This document shows positions 1 to 6,291 of a stretch of 8,401 nucleotides of DNA, in pieces. Each line of letters opens with the position of its first letter. Position 1 is the stretch's first letter. Origin of the DNA: Chlorobiota bacterium. GTDB taxonomy: Bacteria; Bacteroidota; Ignavibacteria; Kapaibacteriales; NICIL-2. The notes beneath the pieces were generated by a model, which was not told the DNA's origin, searched no databases, and saw only the letters and a program-made list of their open reading frames with translations. A program made the translations under genes and the position numbers. The stretch is from positions 1-8,401 of the forward strand of contig RFIK01000109.1 in the NCBI GenBank assembly GCA_003695605.1, read 5' to 3'.

Positions 1-204
1 ACCTTCGAGCCGAAGATGTGGGCTGAAGATTTTGCCTTCTACGCAGAACGATTCCCCGCCGCATTTTGGATGCTCGGCTGCCGTCCGACGCACCTATCAA
101 CAATGCCGGGCTTGCACTCCCCTCAGTTCTCCCCCGACGAAGATGCACTCCCAATTGGATGCGCGATGCTCTGTGCGGTGGCTGCGTCGTGGCTTGCGCG
201 TTAG
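1..204 (+). CDS. M20-family metallo-amidohydrolase, C-terminal 67 residues (5' end outside window)
   Basis: The reading frame is open from base 1 to a TAG at 202-204, so this is the 3' end of a gene that begins upstream. The visible residues carry the C-terminal signature of M20-family amidohydrolases (N-acyl-amino-acid amidohydrolase / hippurate hydrolase type). An AEDFAFY motif lies at visible residues 8-14, then LHSPQF at 38-43 and DEDALPIG at 46-53, ending in a hydrophobic alanine-rich helix. In this family the AED segment and the His of LHSP lie in the metal-dependent active site. These are normally cytosolic zinc enzymes that remove acyl groups from amino acids or small peptides. Substrate cannot be told from this fragment. 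The last four bases overlap the stop of the convergent metallophosphoesterase gene, with no room for a terminator between them. Confidence 0.85.
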   Translation, partial: TFEPKMWAEDFAFYAERFPAAFWMLGCRPTHLSTMPGLHSPQFSPDEDALPIGCAMLCAVAASWLAR

Positions 205-1505
205 CCGTACTGCGGTTTTGGTGAGCGCAGTGTCAGCACTGTAACCTCCGGTGGTATTCCGATGCGAATAGGCGGTCCTACTGTGCCCAAGCCACGGTTG
301 ACGTAGAGGTACTGCTCGCCATCGCGGTAGAGTCCTGCCCATTGCTTATAGACTACCTGCGCCACGCTCAGCTCGACACCGAGGAAGTGGATGCCGACTT
401 GCCCACCGTGCGTATGACCGCTGAGCATCAAATCAATCGGGGAACGACCGCGAACGTGCTTATCCCAGAACGTCGGATCATGCGCCAGAAGAATTGTTGT
501 CGCGCCAGGTTCAACCCCGACCAACGCAGCAGGAAGATCTGCAAAGTTTTGCCCAAGTCCGGTGTTATCAGTACCGACAAGGTATATCGTCTCGCCACCG
601 ACCCGCAGTGGGACGTTGGAATTGACAAGCAGCGTAATCCCAGAGTTTGAAATCATCGAGCGCAGCAGCGAATGATTCGCCGGTGAGCAGTAGTGGTCAT
701 GGTTACCAAGCGATGCAAACACGCCCATATCGGCCCGTAGCCGCACAAGATCAGCGCGAATTAGTTCGAGCTCTTTCGGATCGAAGTTGACAAAATCGCC
801 CGTAATGACAAGCACGTCGGGCTTGAGCTGCGCAACAACCGCGCGCGCACGGCGAAATGGTACCGGGCTCCGCCAGGAGCCTGCATGGATGTCGCTCAGC
901 TGGACAATGCGGATGCCATCGAACGCTCGTGGAAGGCTACGGAGGTGGATTTCCTCCTCGTAGATTGTTAGGTCGTCGGTGTCGAAGAACCCTTTCCCAA
1001 CAATGCCGAATGGCACAGCGGCACTGCTCCATGCAATCGTCTCGAGTGCATGGCGGCGCTGTGGATCGAGAGCTGAACTCTGCTCCAATCTCCGCTCGGC
1101 AAACCACCGACCAATCGTGTGGATCACCCGTCGAATCATCTTGACTGCGCTCGCGACAATGACACCAATTGCAATCGGAATTTTCGGCAAGTACCACAAC
1201 GTCGAAGCAGCAAAGAGCAGGAACATTCCCTCCTCCAAACGGTTGATACTTGTCCGCTGGTACGACACATACGGCGACACGACAAGGAATATCAGCGCAA
1301 TAATCCATGGCACACGCGCCAGCCAGCGGTTCCACCCACGCCGACGGACAAAGCGCTGCCATGCAAGCAGAACGATTACATCGAGCGCAAACAGAACAAT
1401 CGCTGAGGTCAATACAAACCACAACCAGCGTTTGGCGTCCATCGTTGCTGAGAACTTCGGTGCGTGATTGATACGACGGAGAACTGCAAGCAGCCATTGT
1501 AGCAT
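201..1505 (-). CDS. Membrane-anchored metallophosphoesterase (calcineurin-like, YkuE-type)
   Basis: The protein has 434 residues counted from the ATG at 1505; an in-frame TTG at 1520 would add five. The N-terminal part has about four hydrophobic stretches (roughly residues 27-49, 62-80, 93-107 and 110-124) separated by Arg-rich loops, so it is probably an inner-membrane anchor. The C-terminal half is a calcineurin-like phosphoesterase with all metal-ligand blocks in order: SDIHAG (Asp205, His207), GDF (Asp237), GNHDHY (Asn268, His269, Asp270), AHD (His342) and SGHTHGG (His364, His366). It therefore looks catalytically intact. The fold hydrolyses phosphomonoesters or diesters using two metal ions. 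Membrane-linked relatives include enzymes acting on lipid or cell-envelope phosphates, but the substrate here is unknown. It is transcribed divergently from the Msr gene and converges on the M20 gene. No clear Shine-Dalgarno precedes either start, so the start is uncertain. Confidence 0.88.
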   Translation of the reverse strand: MLQWLLAVLRRINHAPKFSATMDAKRWLWFVLTSAIVLFALDVIVLLAWQRFVRRRGWNRWLARVPWIIALIFLVVSPYVSYQRTSINRLEEGMFLLFAASTLWYLPKIPIAIGVIVASAVKMIRRVIHTIGRWFAERRLEQSSALDPQRRHALETIAWSSAAVPFGIVGKGFFDTDDLTIYEEEIHLRSLPRAFDGIRIVQLSDIHAGSWRSPVPFRRARAVVAQLKPDVLVITGDFVNFDPKELELIRADLVRLRADMGVFASLGNHDHYCSPANHSLLRSMISNSGITLLVNSNVPLRVGGETIYLVGTDNTGLGQNFADLPAALVGVEPGATTILLAHDPTFWDKHVRGRSPIDLMLSGHTHGGQVGIHFLGVELSVAQVVYKQWAGLYRDGEQYLYVNRGLGTVGPPIRIGIPPEVTVLTLRSPKPQYG

Positions 1506-1518
1506 AGCAGACAGGCGC

Positions 1519-1560
1519 AAAATGCTCTGCGGCGTTACTCGTCAGCAGTGCCAGCATTTT
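1519..1560. repeat. Inverted repeat in the divergent promoter region
   Basis: AAAATGCT at 1519-1526 is matched exactly, in inverted orientation, by AGCATTTT at 1553-1560. An inner CTGC (1527-1530) can also pair with GCAG (1545-1548), leaving four unpaired bases (1549-1552) on one side. The element fills most of the 74-base spacer between the divergent metallophosphoesterase and Msr starts. It could be an operator serving both genes or a hairpin in a 5' leader. The following T run (to 1561) also gives it some resemblance to a terminator, but the position directly ahead of a gene and the long loop argue against that. Function is inferred from position only. Confidence 0.4.
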
Positions 1561-1566
1561 TCCAGC

Positions 1567-1660
1567 GGAGTATGTCCCAATGCGTACAGCGAATGCTCTT
1601 CTGATTGCTGCGAGCACAAGTGTAACGGCAACTGCATTGTTCGATCGACCACCATCGGAG
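1567..1660 (+). promoter_or_regulatory. Two alternative GGAG ribosome-binding sites for the Msr gene
   Basis: GGAG at 1567-1570 lies 9 bases before the ATG at 1580. A second GGAG at 1657-1660 lies 9 bases before the in-frame ATG at 1670. Either could drive translation, and the sequence alone does not decide between them. The MsrB domain proper begins just after the second ATG, which favours the shorter form by family comparison. Confidence 0.45.
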
Positions 1661-2410
1661 TCATCAGCCATGAAGCCTGAGTACACCGTTCACCTGACCC
1701 CATGGGAATACCACGTCATTGTGGAGAAGGCAACCGATCCACCAGGACCAGGTGGCTACACGAATCACTTCGCCGAGGGAACGTACCACTGTCGAGCATG
1801 TGGCGCTCCACTCTATCGGAGCAGCGCGAAATTTCACTCTGGGTGTGGCTGGCCCGCATTCGATCAGGAAATTCCAGGCGCCGTCATTCGCAAGCCGGAT
1901 TTTTCGCACGGGATGGTTCGAACCGAAATTCTCTGCGCACAGTGCGGCGGGCATTTAGGGCACGTCTTCGAAGGCGAGGGCTTTACTCCGACCAACACTC
2001 GCCATTGCGTCAATACAAGCTCGATCGTTTTTCATCCTGCTGATAAGCAAGCGTTCACGCTTGGCGTACCTGACTTCCACCTCTGCCAGGAGTATGCCTC
2101 ACGTATCGAGGGTGTCTTGAGCGTCGAGTGTGGCTTTGCCGGCAGCGGCGACAACACCCACTACGGTGAGGCACTGCGTATCGAATACGATCCCCACACA
2201 ACGTCGGTCGTAACGATCATCGCGCAGCTCCAACAAGCATTTCGATCAACGACAACACGCGAGGACTCGTGGGTGCTCTTCAGCGACTCAGCTCGTCCAG
2301 AACAACTCCCCGACGGCGTTCGTATTGCATCGCTGGGCCGGTACACACGAGCATCGGAGGAGCACCAGTGGTTCCTGCGCAAAGCAGGGATTATCCGACG
2401 TCAGGAATAA
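1580..2410 (+). CDS. msrB: Peptide-methionine (R)-S-oxide reductase MsrB fused to a degenerate MsrA-like domain
   Basis: The protein has 276 residues from the ATG at 1580, or 246 from the ATG at 1670. Residues 31-152 are a full MsrB domain. Structural zinc cysteines are C71/C74 (CRAC) and C119/C122 (CAQC). SGCGWPAF carries C89, the position of the recycling cysteine in two-Cys MsrBs. HLGHVF follows, and RHCVNTSS carries the catalytic C143. MsrB reduces methionine-R-sulfoxide in proteins and is usually recycled by thioredoxin. Residues about 157-270 resemble MsrA: a GVLSVECGFAGS block like the MsrA GV.SV.SGYAGG, then YGEALRIEYDP like HAEAVQVxYDP, and EEHQWFLRK like the terminal HQ.YL.K motif. 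However, the MsrA catalytic GCFWC has become roughly VPDFHLC, and the conserved segment between the GYAGG and HAEAV blocks is missing. This domain is probably not an active MsrA. Residues 1-30 are Ala/Ser/Thr-rich and could be a weak export signal or simply untranslated. Confidence 0.9.
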   Translation: MRTANALLIAASTSVTATALFDRPPSESSAMKPEYTVHLTPWEYHVIVEKATDPPGPGGYTNHFAEGTYHCRACGAPLYRSSAKFHSGCGWPAFDQEIPGAVIRKPDFSHGMVRTEILCAQCGGHLGHVFEGEGFTPTNTRHCVNTSSIVFHPADKQAFTLGVPDFHLCQEYASRIEGVLSVECGFAGSGDNTHYGEALRIEYDPHTTSVVTIIAQLQQAFRSTTTREDSWVLFSDSARPEQLPDGVRIASLGRYTRASEEHQWFLRKAGIIRRQE

Positions 2411-2443
2411 CGTGAGTCCGTCGTATTTTCGCGCCCCGTGCGT

Positions 2444-2449
2444 TACAAT
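2444..2449 (+). promoter_or_regulatory. Possible -10 element of the tRNA-Phe promoter
   Basis: TACAAT is a close match to the sigma-70-type -10 consensus and sits 7 bases before the mature tRNA 5' end. No good -35 hexamer lies 16-18 bases upstream. An alternative is the TATTTTCG at 2424-2431, which resembles the Bacteroidota-type TAnnTTTG motif with one mismatch. The call rests on one hexamer and its position. Confidence 0.3.
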
Positions 2450-2456
2450 CAACGCA

Positions 2457-2529
<73 letters not shown>

Positions 2530-2582
2530 CAACCGCGGTTACAAAGCCGCAAAGTACGTGCATTGCGAGCTAACCACCCCCA

Positions 2583-2611
2583 TTGACATTCGTCCGCCTT
2601 TGACGAAAATT
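2583..2611 (+). promoter_or_regulatory. Weak candidate promoter for the thioredoxin-fold gene
   Basis: A perfect TTGACA (2583-2588) lies in the 114-base gap between tRNA-Phe and the next gene. Seventeen bases later is AAAATT (2606-2611), a poor -10 match. If used, transcription would start about 25 bases before the ATG at 2644. Otherwise the gap holds only a short GCGG/CCGC hairpin (2535-2550) without a T run. Confidence 0.25.
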
Positions 2612-2643
2612 CTGCCTATGTCGAACCTTCCACTGAAGGCACG

Positions 2644-3201
2644 ATGGCTGCTGTTGAATCTGCGATGATTCCACTCGGCACGGTAGCCCCACCGTTTCGG
2701 CTCCACGATCCCCGCGCGAAGTGTTGGCGCTCGCTCGACGAACTCGCTTCGCCCGTTGCAACGGTGATCGTTTTCATGTGCAACCACTGTCCCTACGTTC
2801 AGCACATTCTCCCTGCTCTCCTCAACGTTGCCCGTGAGTACATCCCGCGCGGCGTTACATTCATCGGCATCAATTCGAATGATCCGATTGCCTACCCGGA
2901 CGATAGCCCTGAGAACATGGTACAGCTTGCAGAGGAACTGGACTTTCCGTTCCCATACCTTTTCGACGAAACCCAGGATGTCGCGCGTAGCTATAGTGCA
3001 GCGTGCACCCCTGACCTTTTTGTGTTCGATGGTAGCCGCCAGTTAGTTTACCGCGGGCAATTCGACAGCTCCCGACCCAGCAACTCGATCCCTCCGACCG
3101 GCGAAGATTTGAAACGTGCACTCGATGCTCTACTAGTAGGAAAACCAGTTCCCGCCGAACAACGACCAAGCATTGGGTGCAGCATCAAGTGGCGCAAGTA
3201 A
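2644..3201 (+). CDS. Thioredoxin-fold protein, peroxiredoxin-like (AhpC/TSA, PRX_like1 type)
   Basis: The protein has 185 residues and no signal peptide, so it is probably cytosolic. It starts with the peroxiredoxin-like entry GTVAPPFRLHDP (12-23), followed by strand VIVFM and the redox motif C46-N-H-C49 in the context MCNHCPYVQHILPAL. This CNHCPYV form is typical of the PRX_like1/TlpA-related thioredoxin family. Other family landmarks are FIGINSND (73-80), FPYLFDETQDVARSY (103-117), CTPDLFVFD (121-129) with the cis-Pro region, YRGQFDSSRP and the C-terminal PSIGCSIKWR (175-184). A disulfide oxidoreductase role is likely, but the physiological partner is not known. A nearby Msr gene on the same strand makes a redox-repair link possible; this is inference. 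AAGG at 2636-2639 is only 4 bases from the ATG, and the second Met (2665) is an alternative start. The gene ends 6 bases before the stop of convergent argS. Confidence 0.88.
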   Translation: MAAVESAMIPLGTVAPPFRLHDPRAKCWRSLDELASPVATVIVFMCNHCPYVQHILPALLNVAREYIPRGVTFIGINSNDPIAYPDDSPENMVQLAEELDFPFPYLFDETQDVARSYSAACTPDLFVFDGSRQLVYRGQFDSSRPSNSIPPTGEDLKRALDALLVGKPVPAEQRPSIGCSIKWRK

Positions 3202-3207
3202 CGGGAG

Positions 3208-4848
3208 CTACATTCGCTCTGGTGCACGAACACCCAGCAAGTGTAACCCGTTGCGGAGAACAACGCGCGCCATATCTGCAAGGGCAAGTCGCGTGTGAAC
3301 AAGCTCAGTACTCGGTGCCCCTAAGATGCGGCATTCGTGGTAGAACGTGTGGAATGCTTCGGCAGCGGTGTGGAGGTAGTCGGCAACGATGTATGGCGCA
3401 AGACTCTCTGCTGCACGGAGCACAACATCGGGGAACTGCGCAAGCACCTTGATAAGCGCACATTCAGTAGGATGTACGAGCAGAGCAAGATTGGCATTCC
3501 CACGTCCTTCGATTCCGAGCTGCTTGGCATTGGCAAAGACGGAACAAATACGCGCATGCGCGTACTGGAGATAGAAAACGGGATTCGTCTCGCTCTGCTC
3601 GCGGGCGAGATCCATGTCGAAGACAAGCTGCGTTTCGGCGGCACGCATCGCAAAAAAGTAGCGCACGACATCGGCGCCAAGCTCATCAATGAGGTCATCG
3701 AGTGTGTACTGCTCCCCGCTCCGCTTGGAGAGTTTATACGGCACACCATCTTTGAGAAAGGTCACCATTTGGTGGAGCACAACCTTCACACGTGTTGTGT
3801 CGTATCCTAACGCCCGGACAGCTGCAAGCACCTCCTGAATCGTCGCGATGTGATCAGCACCGAACACATCCACGACAAGGTCATCGCCGCGACTGAGTTT
3901 GATGCAGTGGTACGCGACGTCCGGCAAGCGATACGTCGGCTCACCAGTGGACTTGATGATGACTCGATCCTGCTCCAAACCAAGCTTGGTAGTGGCAATC
4001 CACGTCGCACCCTCTTTTTCGTACACGAGGCCACGTTGACGGAGCTGATCGACGGTGCGCGCGATGTGCCCGTCGGTGTAGAGCGAATACTCGTTGAAGT
4101 ACACATCGTGGTGGACGCCAAGTCGCTCCAGCGTTCGACGGATGGAGGCAAAGCACCAGGCTTCACCCTTTGCGCGGCAGATAGCCAGATTTTCCTCTGA
4201 CTCTTGGCGCAGCTGATCGCCGAATTCCTCCACAAGCTCGCGAGCAATTTCGACGATGTACTGCCCACGATAGCCATTTTCCTCATCGAAGGGGTAGTCA
4301 TCGCCGATGATCTGGCGGTAGCGTGCGTAGATCGAACGCGCCAGGTTCTGCATTTGCCGCCCAGCGTTGTTGAAGTAGTACTCGCGCGTGACGCGGTAGC
4401 CCACCGCCTCGAGCAAGCGCGCGATGCTATCGCCGAGCGCAACGTTACGACCGTGCCCTGGATGGAGCGGACCGGTGGGATTCGCGCTGACGTATTCGAC
4501 GTTGGCACGCTTACCAGCATAGCGCTCAGAAAAGCCGTACCGTTCCCCCACTGCATAAATCCGCTGTGCAACGTCCGCGTAGTAACCAGGTGCAAGACGA
4601 AAGTTGATGAAGCCTGGACCTGCAATCTCAATAGCAGCAATCATCGCTGGGTCGTACTCCATCGCAGCGATAAGCTCTTCGGCAATCGCGCGTGGTGGCT
4701 TACCGAGCTGCTTGGCAAGCTGCATTGCGACCGGCGTGGCAGCATCACCATGGCTTTCATGGCGAGGAAGCTCCACGTGCGGCTCAGCAGAATAGCCAAG
4801 CCGTATGAGTGCATCGCCGAGCACGCGTCGGATATACTCGAAAAACAT
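3208..4848 (-). CDS. argS: Arginyl-tRNA synthetase
   Basis: This is a full-length 546-residue class I aminoacyl-tRNA synthetase that charges tRNA-Arg with arginine in the cytosol. The N-terminal Add1-type tRNA-recognition domain covers about residues 1-85 (ending GPGFINFRL). The catalytic domain has the HIGH-type signature at 122-132 (ANPTGPLHPGH, so the box reads HPGH), EYYFNNAGRQ at 156-165, and the KMSKS-type loop as KLSKR at 372-376. YAHAR (429-433) and the C-terminal anticodon-binding domain end in LLGVRAPERM, as is usual for this family. All key residues are present and the length is normal. It is the last gene of the minus-strand cluster, 15 bases after the rsfS stop. The purine run AAGAAGG lies only 2 bases before the ATG, unusually close for a Shine-Dalgarno; a GAGAAG slightly farther back may serve instead. 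No terminator follows before the convergent gene. Confidence 0.97.
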   Translation of the reverse strand: MFFEYIRRVLGDALIRLGYSAEPHVELPRHESHGDAATPVAMQLAKQLGKPPRAIAEELIAAMEYDPAMIAAIEIAGPGFINFRLAPGYYADVAQRIYAVGERYGFSERYAGKRANVEYVSANPTGPLHPGHGRNVALGDSIARLLEAVGYRVTREYYFNNAGRQMQNLARSIYARYRQIIGDDYPFDEENGYRGQYIVEIARELVEEFGDQLRQESEENLAICRAKGEAWCFASIRRTLERLGVHHDVYFNEYSLYTDGHIARTVDQLRQRGLVYEKEGATWIATTKLGLEQDRVIIKSTGEPTYRLPDVAYHCIKLSRGDDLVVDVFGADHIATIQEVLAAVRALGYDTTRVKVVLHQMVTFLKDGVPYKLSKRSGEQYTLDDLIDELGADVVRYFFAMRAAETQLVFDMDLAREQSETNPVFYLQYAHARICSVFANAKQLGIEGRGNANLALLVHPTECALIKVLAQFPDVVLRAAESLAPYIVADYLHTAAEAFHTFYHECRILGAPSTELVHTRLALADMARVVLRNGLHLLGVRAPERM

Positions 4849-4863
4849 AACCTTCTTCTCGCA

Positions 4864-5319
4864 TTAGTGAGAGTGTCGCTGGCGAATCAACCGTCCATCT
4901 GCGCTGAGCATGAAAAAGAGGCCATCGCCCCAGAGTGATTCGAGCTTGTAGAACGAACGTGCTTCGACCCGCATGAGGTGTACTACAACATCGAAATAGT
5001 CGAGAATCACCCACTGGAGCGCTTCCCACCCTTCTGTACGTGGTGCCGGAACGGAGGCGCTGGCTGTCTGCTGCTCGATGTACTCTGCAACCGCACGGAT
5101 CTGCTGTTCTGAAGCACAGGTTGCGATGACAAACCAATCGGCAGGGGCACCATCAATCGCGCTGATTTCAATGGCAATGATGTCTGTGCATTTTTTCTCG
5201 GCAGCACTCCGTGCACAGAACCGCGCCAGATCGCGCGAGGAGCGGATAACTGGCTTGGGCGACAACGTGCGGTCCGTCATCTTATCGTTCACTGTTGAAC
5301 CTGGCGATGTCTGCACCAT
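4864..5319 (-). CDS. rsfS: Ribosomal silencing factor RsfS (YbeB/Iojap family)
   Basis: With the ATG at 5319 the protein has 151 residues. RsfS binds ribosomal protein L14 on the large subunit and blocks subunit joining, lowering translation when nutrients are short. Family landmarks are DIIAIEIS (46-53), ADWFVIATCASEQQIRAVAEYI (60-81), EGWEALQWVILDYFDVVVHLM (96-116), RSFYKLESLWGD (121-132). The region before residue 27 is not conserved. Possible starts are ATGs at 5358 (overlapping the upstream gene by 32 bases), 5319 (7-base gap) and 5280 (gives 138 residues). None has a clear Shine-Dalgarno, and 5319 was chosen because it avoids overlap while keeping operon spacing. The gene sits between the LytR_C gene and argS, an arrangement that may tie ribosome activity to tRNA charging; this link is inference. 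Confidence 0.93.
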   Translation of the reverse strand: MVQTSPGSTVNDKMTDRTLSPKPVIRSSRDLARFCARSAAEKKCTDIIAIEISAIDGAPADWFVIATCASEQQIRAVAEYIEQQTASASVPAPRTEGWEALQWVILDYFDVVVHLMRVEARSFYKLESLWGDGLFFMLSADGRLIRQRHSH

Positions 5320-5326
5320 TGCGTCA

Positions 5327-5758
5327 CTACCGAAATGGTCGAAGTGTTGCCCAATCATGGCCGAGTACTACGCTGCAGTGCAATGCAAGGTCTGAATCGA
5401 GTTGGCGGACGACTGCCTCCTGCCGCATATCGAGTGCATATCGCACCTGCTCGATGGCGAGGCTATCGCCGAGATGATCGTAGAGAACGCTCCGGGGAAC
5501 CTGGCTTGGCGCATTGGCTATTTCGACGACATCGAATCCGCGCCGCCGTAAGTATTGCTGCACTGTCTGGGCGATGCCCGGTACCCCAGCACCGTTGAGT
5601 ACACGGAGCTGAATTGCGCGCTCACGCTGAACATCAACGATGGGCTCAACCGGCGGACGCACGAACATACGCCAGACGAACGAGGCTCCTAACACGGCGG
5701 CCACTGCTGCAAGCACACCCGCAATCACGGTTCGAAGAGCACGACGGCTGACTCCCAT
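5327..5758 (-). CDS. Small membrane-anchored LytR_C-domain protein
   Basis: The protein has 143 residues. The start is the ATG at 5758, 5 bases after the nuoI stop; a longer frame exists but would run inside nuoI. Residues 8-29 form one transmembrane helix (Ala/Val-rich) with a basic N terminus, so the rest probably lies outside the cytoplasmic membrane. Residues about 49-138 match the LytR C-terminal (LytR_C) domain: IQLRVLNGAGVPGIAQTVQQ, then YLRRRGFDVVEIANA, SVLYDHLGD and the closing CSVVLGHDW. This domain often follows LCP (LytR-CpsA-Psr) phosphotransferase domains that attach glycopolymers to peptidoglycan, but no LCP domain is present here. Its molecular role on its own is unknown. It is commonly seen next to rsfS in several bacterial groups, to my knowledge, and here it precedes rsfS by 7 bases. 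Confidence 0.85.
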   Translation of the reverse strand: MGVSRRALRTVIAGVLAAVAAVLGASFVWRMFVRPPVEPIVDVQRERAIQLRVLNGAGVPGIAQTVQQYLRRRGFDVVEIANAPSQVPRSVLYDHLGDSLAIEQVRYALDMRQEAVVRQLDSDLALHCSVVLGHDWATLRPFR

Positions 5759-5763
5759 CGGCG

Positions 5764-6261
5764 CTACTTGTACTGCCGCAGATACTCCAATCGCTCTTGA
5801 AGTCGCGCAATAGGCACCAGAAGCTTGTCCTTGCCGAAGATTGCCTCCTCTTGCGAGTGGAAGACGATGTCGTAATCCTTGCTCATAACGATCGCTTCCT
5901 CTGGGCAGACTTCCTCGCACAGGCCACAGTAGATGCACCGCAGCATGTTGATTTCAAACTTGACTGGGTAACGCTCCTTGTCCCGCTCCGTTTCTCCTGC
6001 TTGCACTTCAATTGCCAGTGCAGGGCATACCCGTGAGCAGAGCCCGCATGCCACACAGCGCTCGCCGTCTTCTTCGAGCACGAGCACTGGCCTGCCACGA
6101 TAACTGCCGAGCGGTTCCCAGCGTTCTTCAGGGTACTGACGTGTCAACTTCGGCTTGAACATTGTCTTGAACGTCAGCGCCAGACCCTTGGCGATCTCCG
6201 GCAGGTAGAGCTTCTCCCAGAACGTCATTCGCTGTGCGCGGGTGTTCGTTGTAACGTTCAT
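5764..6261 (-). CDS. nuoI: NADH-quinone oxidoreductase subunit I
   Basis: The protein has 165 residues, a normal length for NuoI. This peripheral-arm subunit of complex I carries clusters N6a and N6b and passes electrons toward the quinone site. It has two ferredoxin-type motifs: C69-x2-C72-x2-C75-x3-C79-P (CVACGLCSRVCP) and C109-x2-C112-x2-C115-x3-C119-P (CIYCGLCEEVCP). The N-terminal region (residues 13-50, with LALTFKTMFKPKLTRQYPEE) matches the part of NuoI that lies along the membrane arm. The ATG at 6261 is supported by GAGGT (complement of 6271-6275) 9 bases upstream; Met12 (6228) is an alternative. It follows nuoH by 30 bases. In standard clusters nuoJ comes next, but here the LytR_C gene does. 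Confidence 0.97.
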   Translation of the reverse strand: MNVTTNTRAQRMTFWEKLYLPEIAKGLALTFKTMFKPKLTRQYPEERWEPLGSYRGRPVLVLEEDGERCVACGLCSRVCPALAIEVQAGETERDKERYPVKFEINMLRCIYCGLCEEVCPEEAIVMSKDYDIVFHSQEEAIFGKDKLLVPIARLQERLEYLRQYK

Positions 6262-6291
6262 TGCATGGACACCTCAAGTAGTGATGCGATT

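Noticed and set aside
937..1686. Open minus-strand frame of 249 codons, Cys-rich
   Set aside because: It overlaps the metallophosphoesterase in another frame, has no recognisable motif, and has the erratic Cys/Arg-rich composition of an out-of-frame translation.
2048..2063. 7-base inverted repeat (CAAGCGT, two bases, ACGCTTG) at the junction of the MsrB and MsrA-like domains
   Set aside because: It is inside continuous coding sequence with no T run and no neighbouring repeat. A trace of a past domain insertion cannot be supported from a single short hairpin.
2531..2550. Hairpin after tRNA-Phe as a terminator
   Set aside because: The GCGG/CCGC stem is only 4 base pairs with an 8-base loop, and no T run follows.
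3148..3160. GTTC/GAAC hairpin as the argS terminator
   Set aside because: The stem is 4 base pairs, lies within the convergent gene, and is followed on the minus strand only by a short interrupted T stretch.
3549..3564. Perfect 16-base palindrome TACGCGCATGCGCGTA
   Set aside because: It lies inside argS and encodes the conserved YAHAR motif. G/C-ending codons for those residues produce the symmetry, so coding constraint explains it without a binding site.
4204..4938. Open plus-strand frame of 244 codons antisense to argS and rsfS
   Set aside because: It has no family resemblance and is a complementary-strand shadow of two well-supported genes. The antisense frame at 3337-3810 is rejected for the same reason.
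5759..5938. Longer N-terminal extension (60 codons) of the LytR_C gene
   Set aside because: It would lie entirely over the end of nuoI. The translated extension has no domain or signal, whereas the Met at 5758 starts directly before the transmembrane helix.
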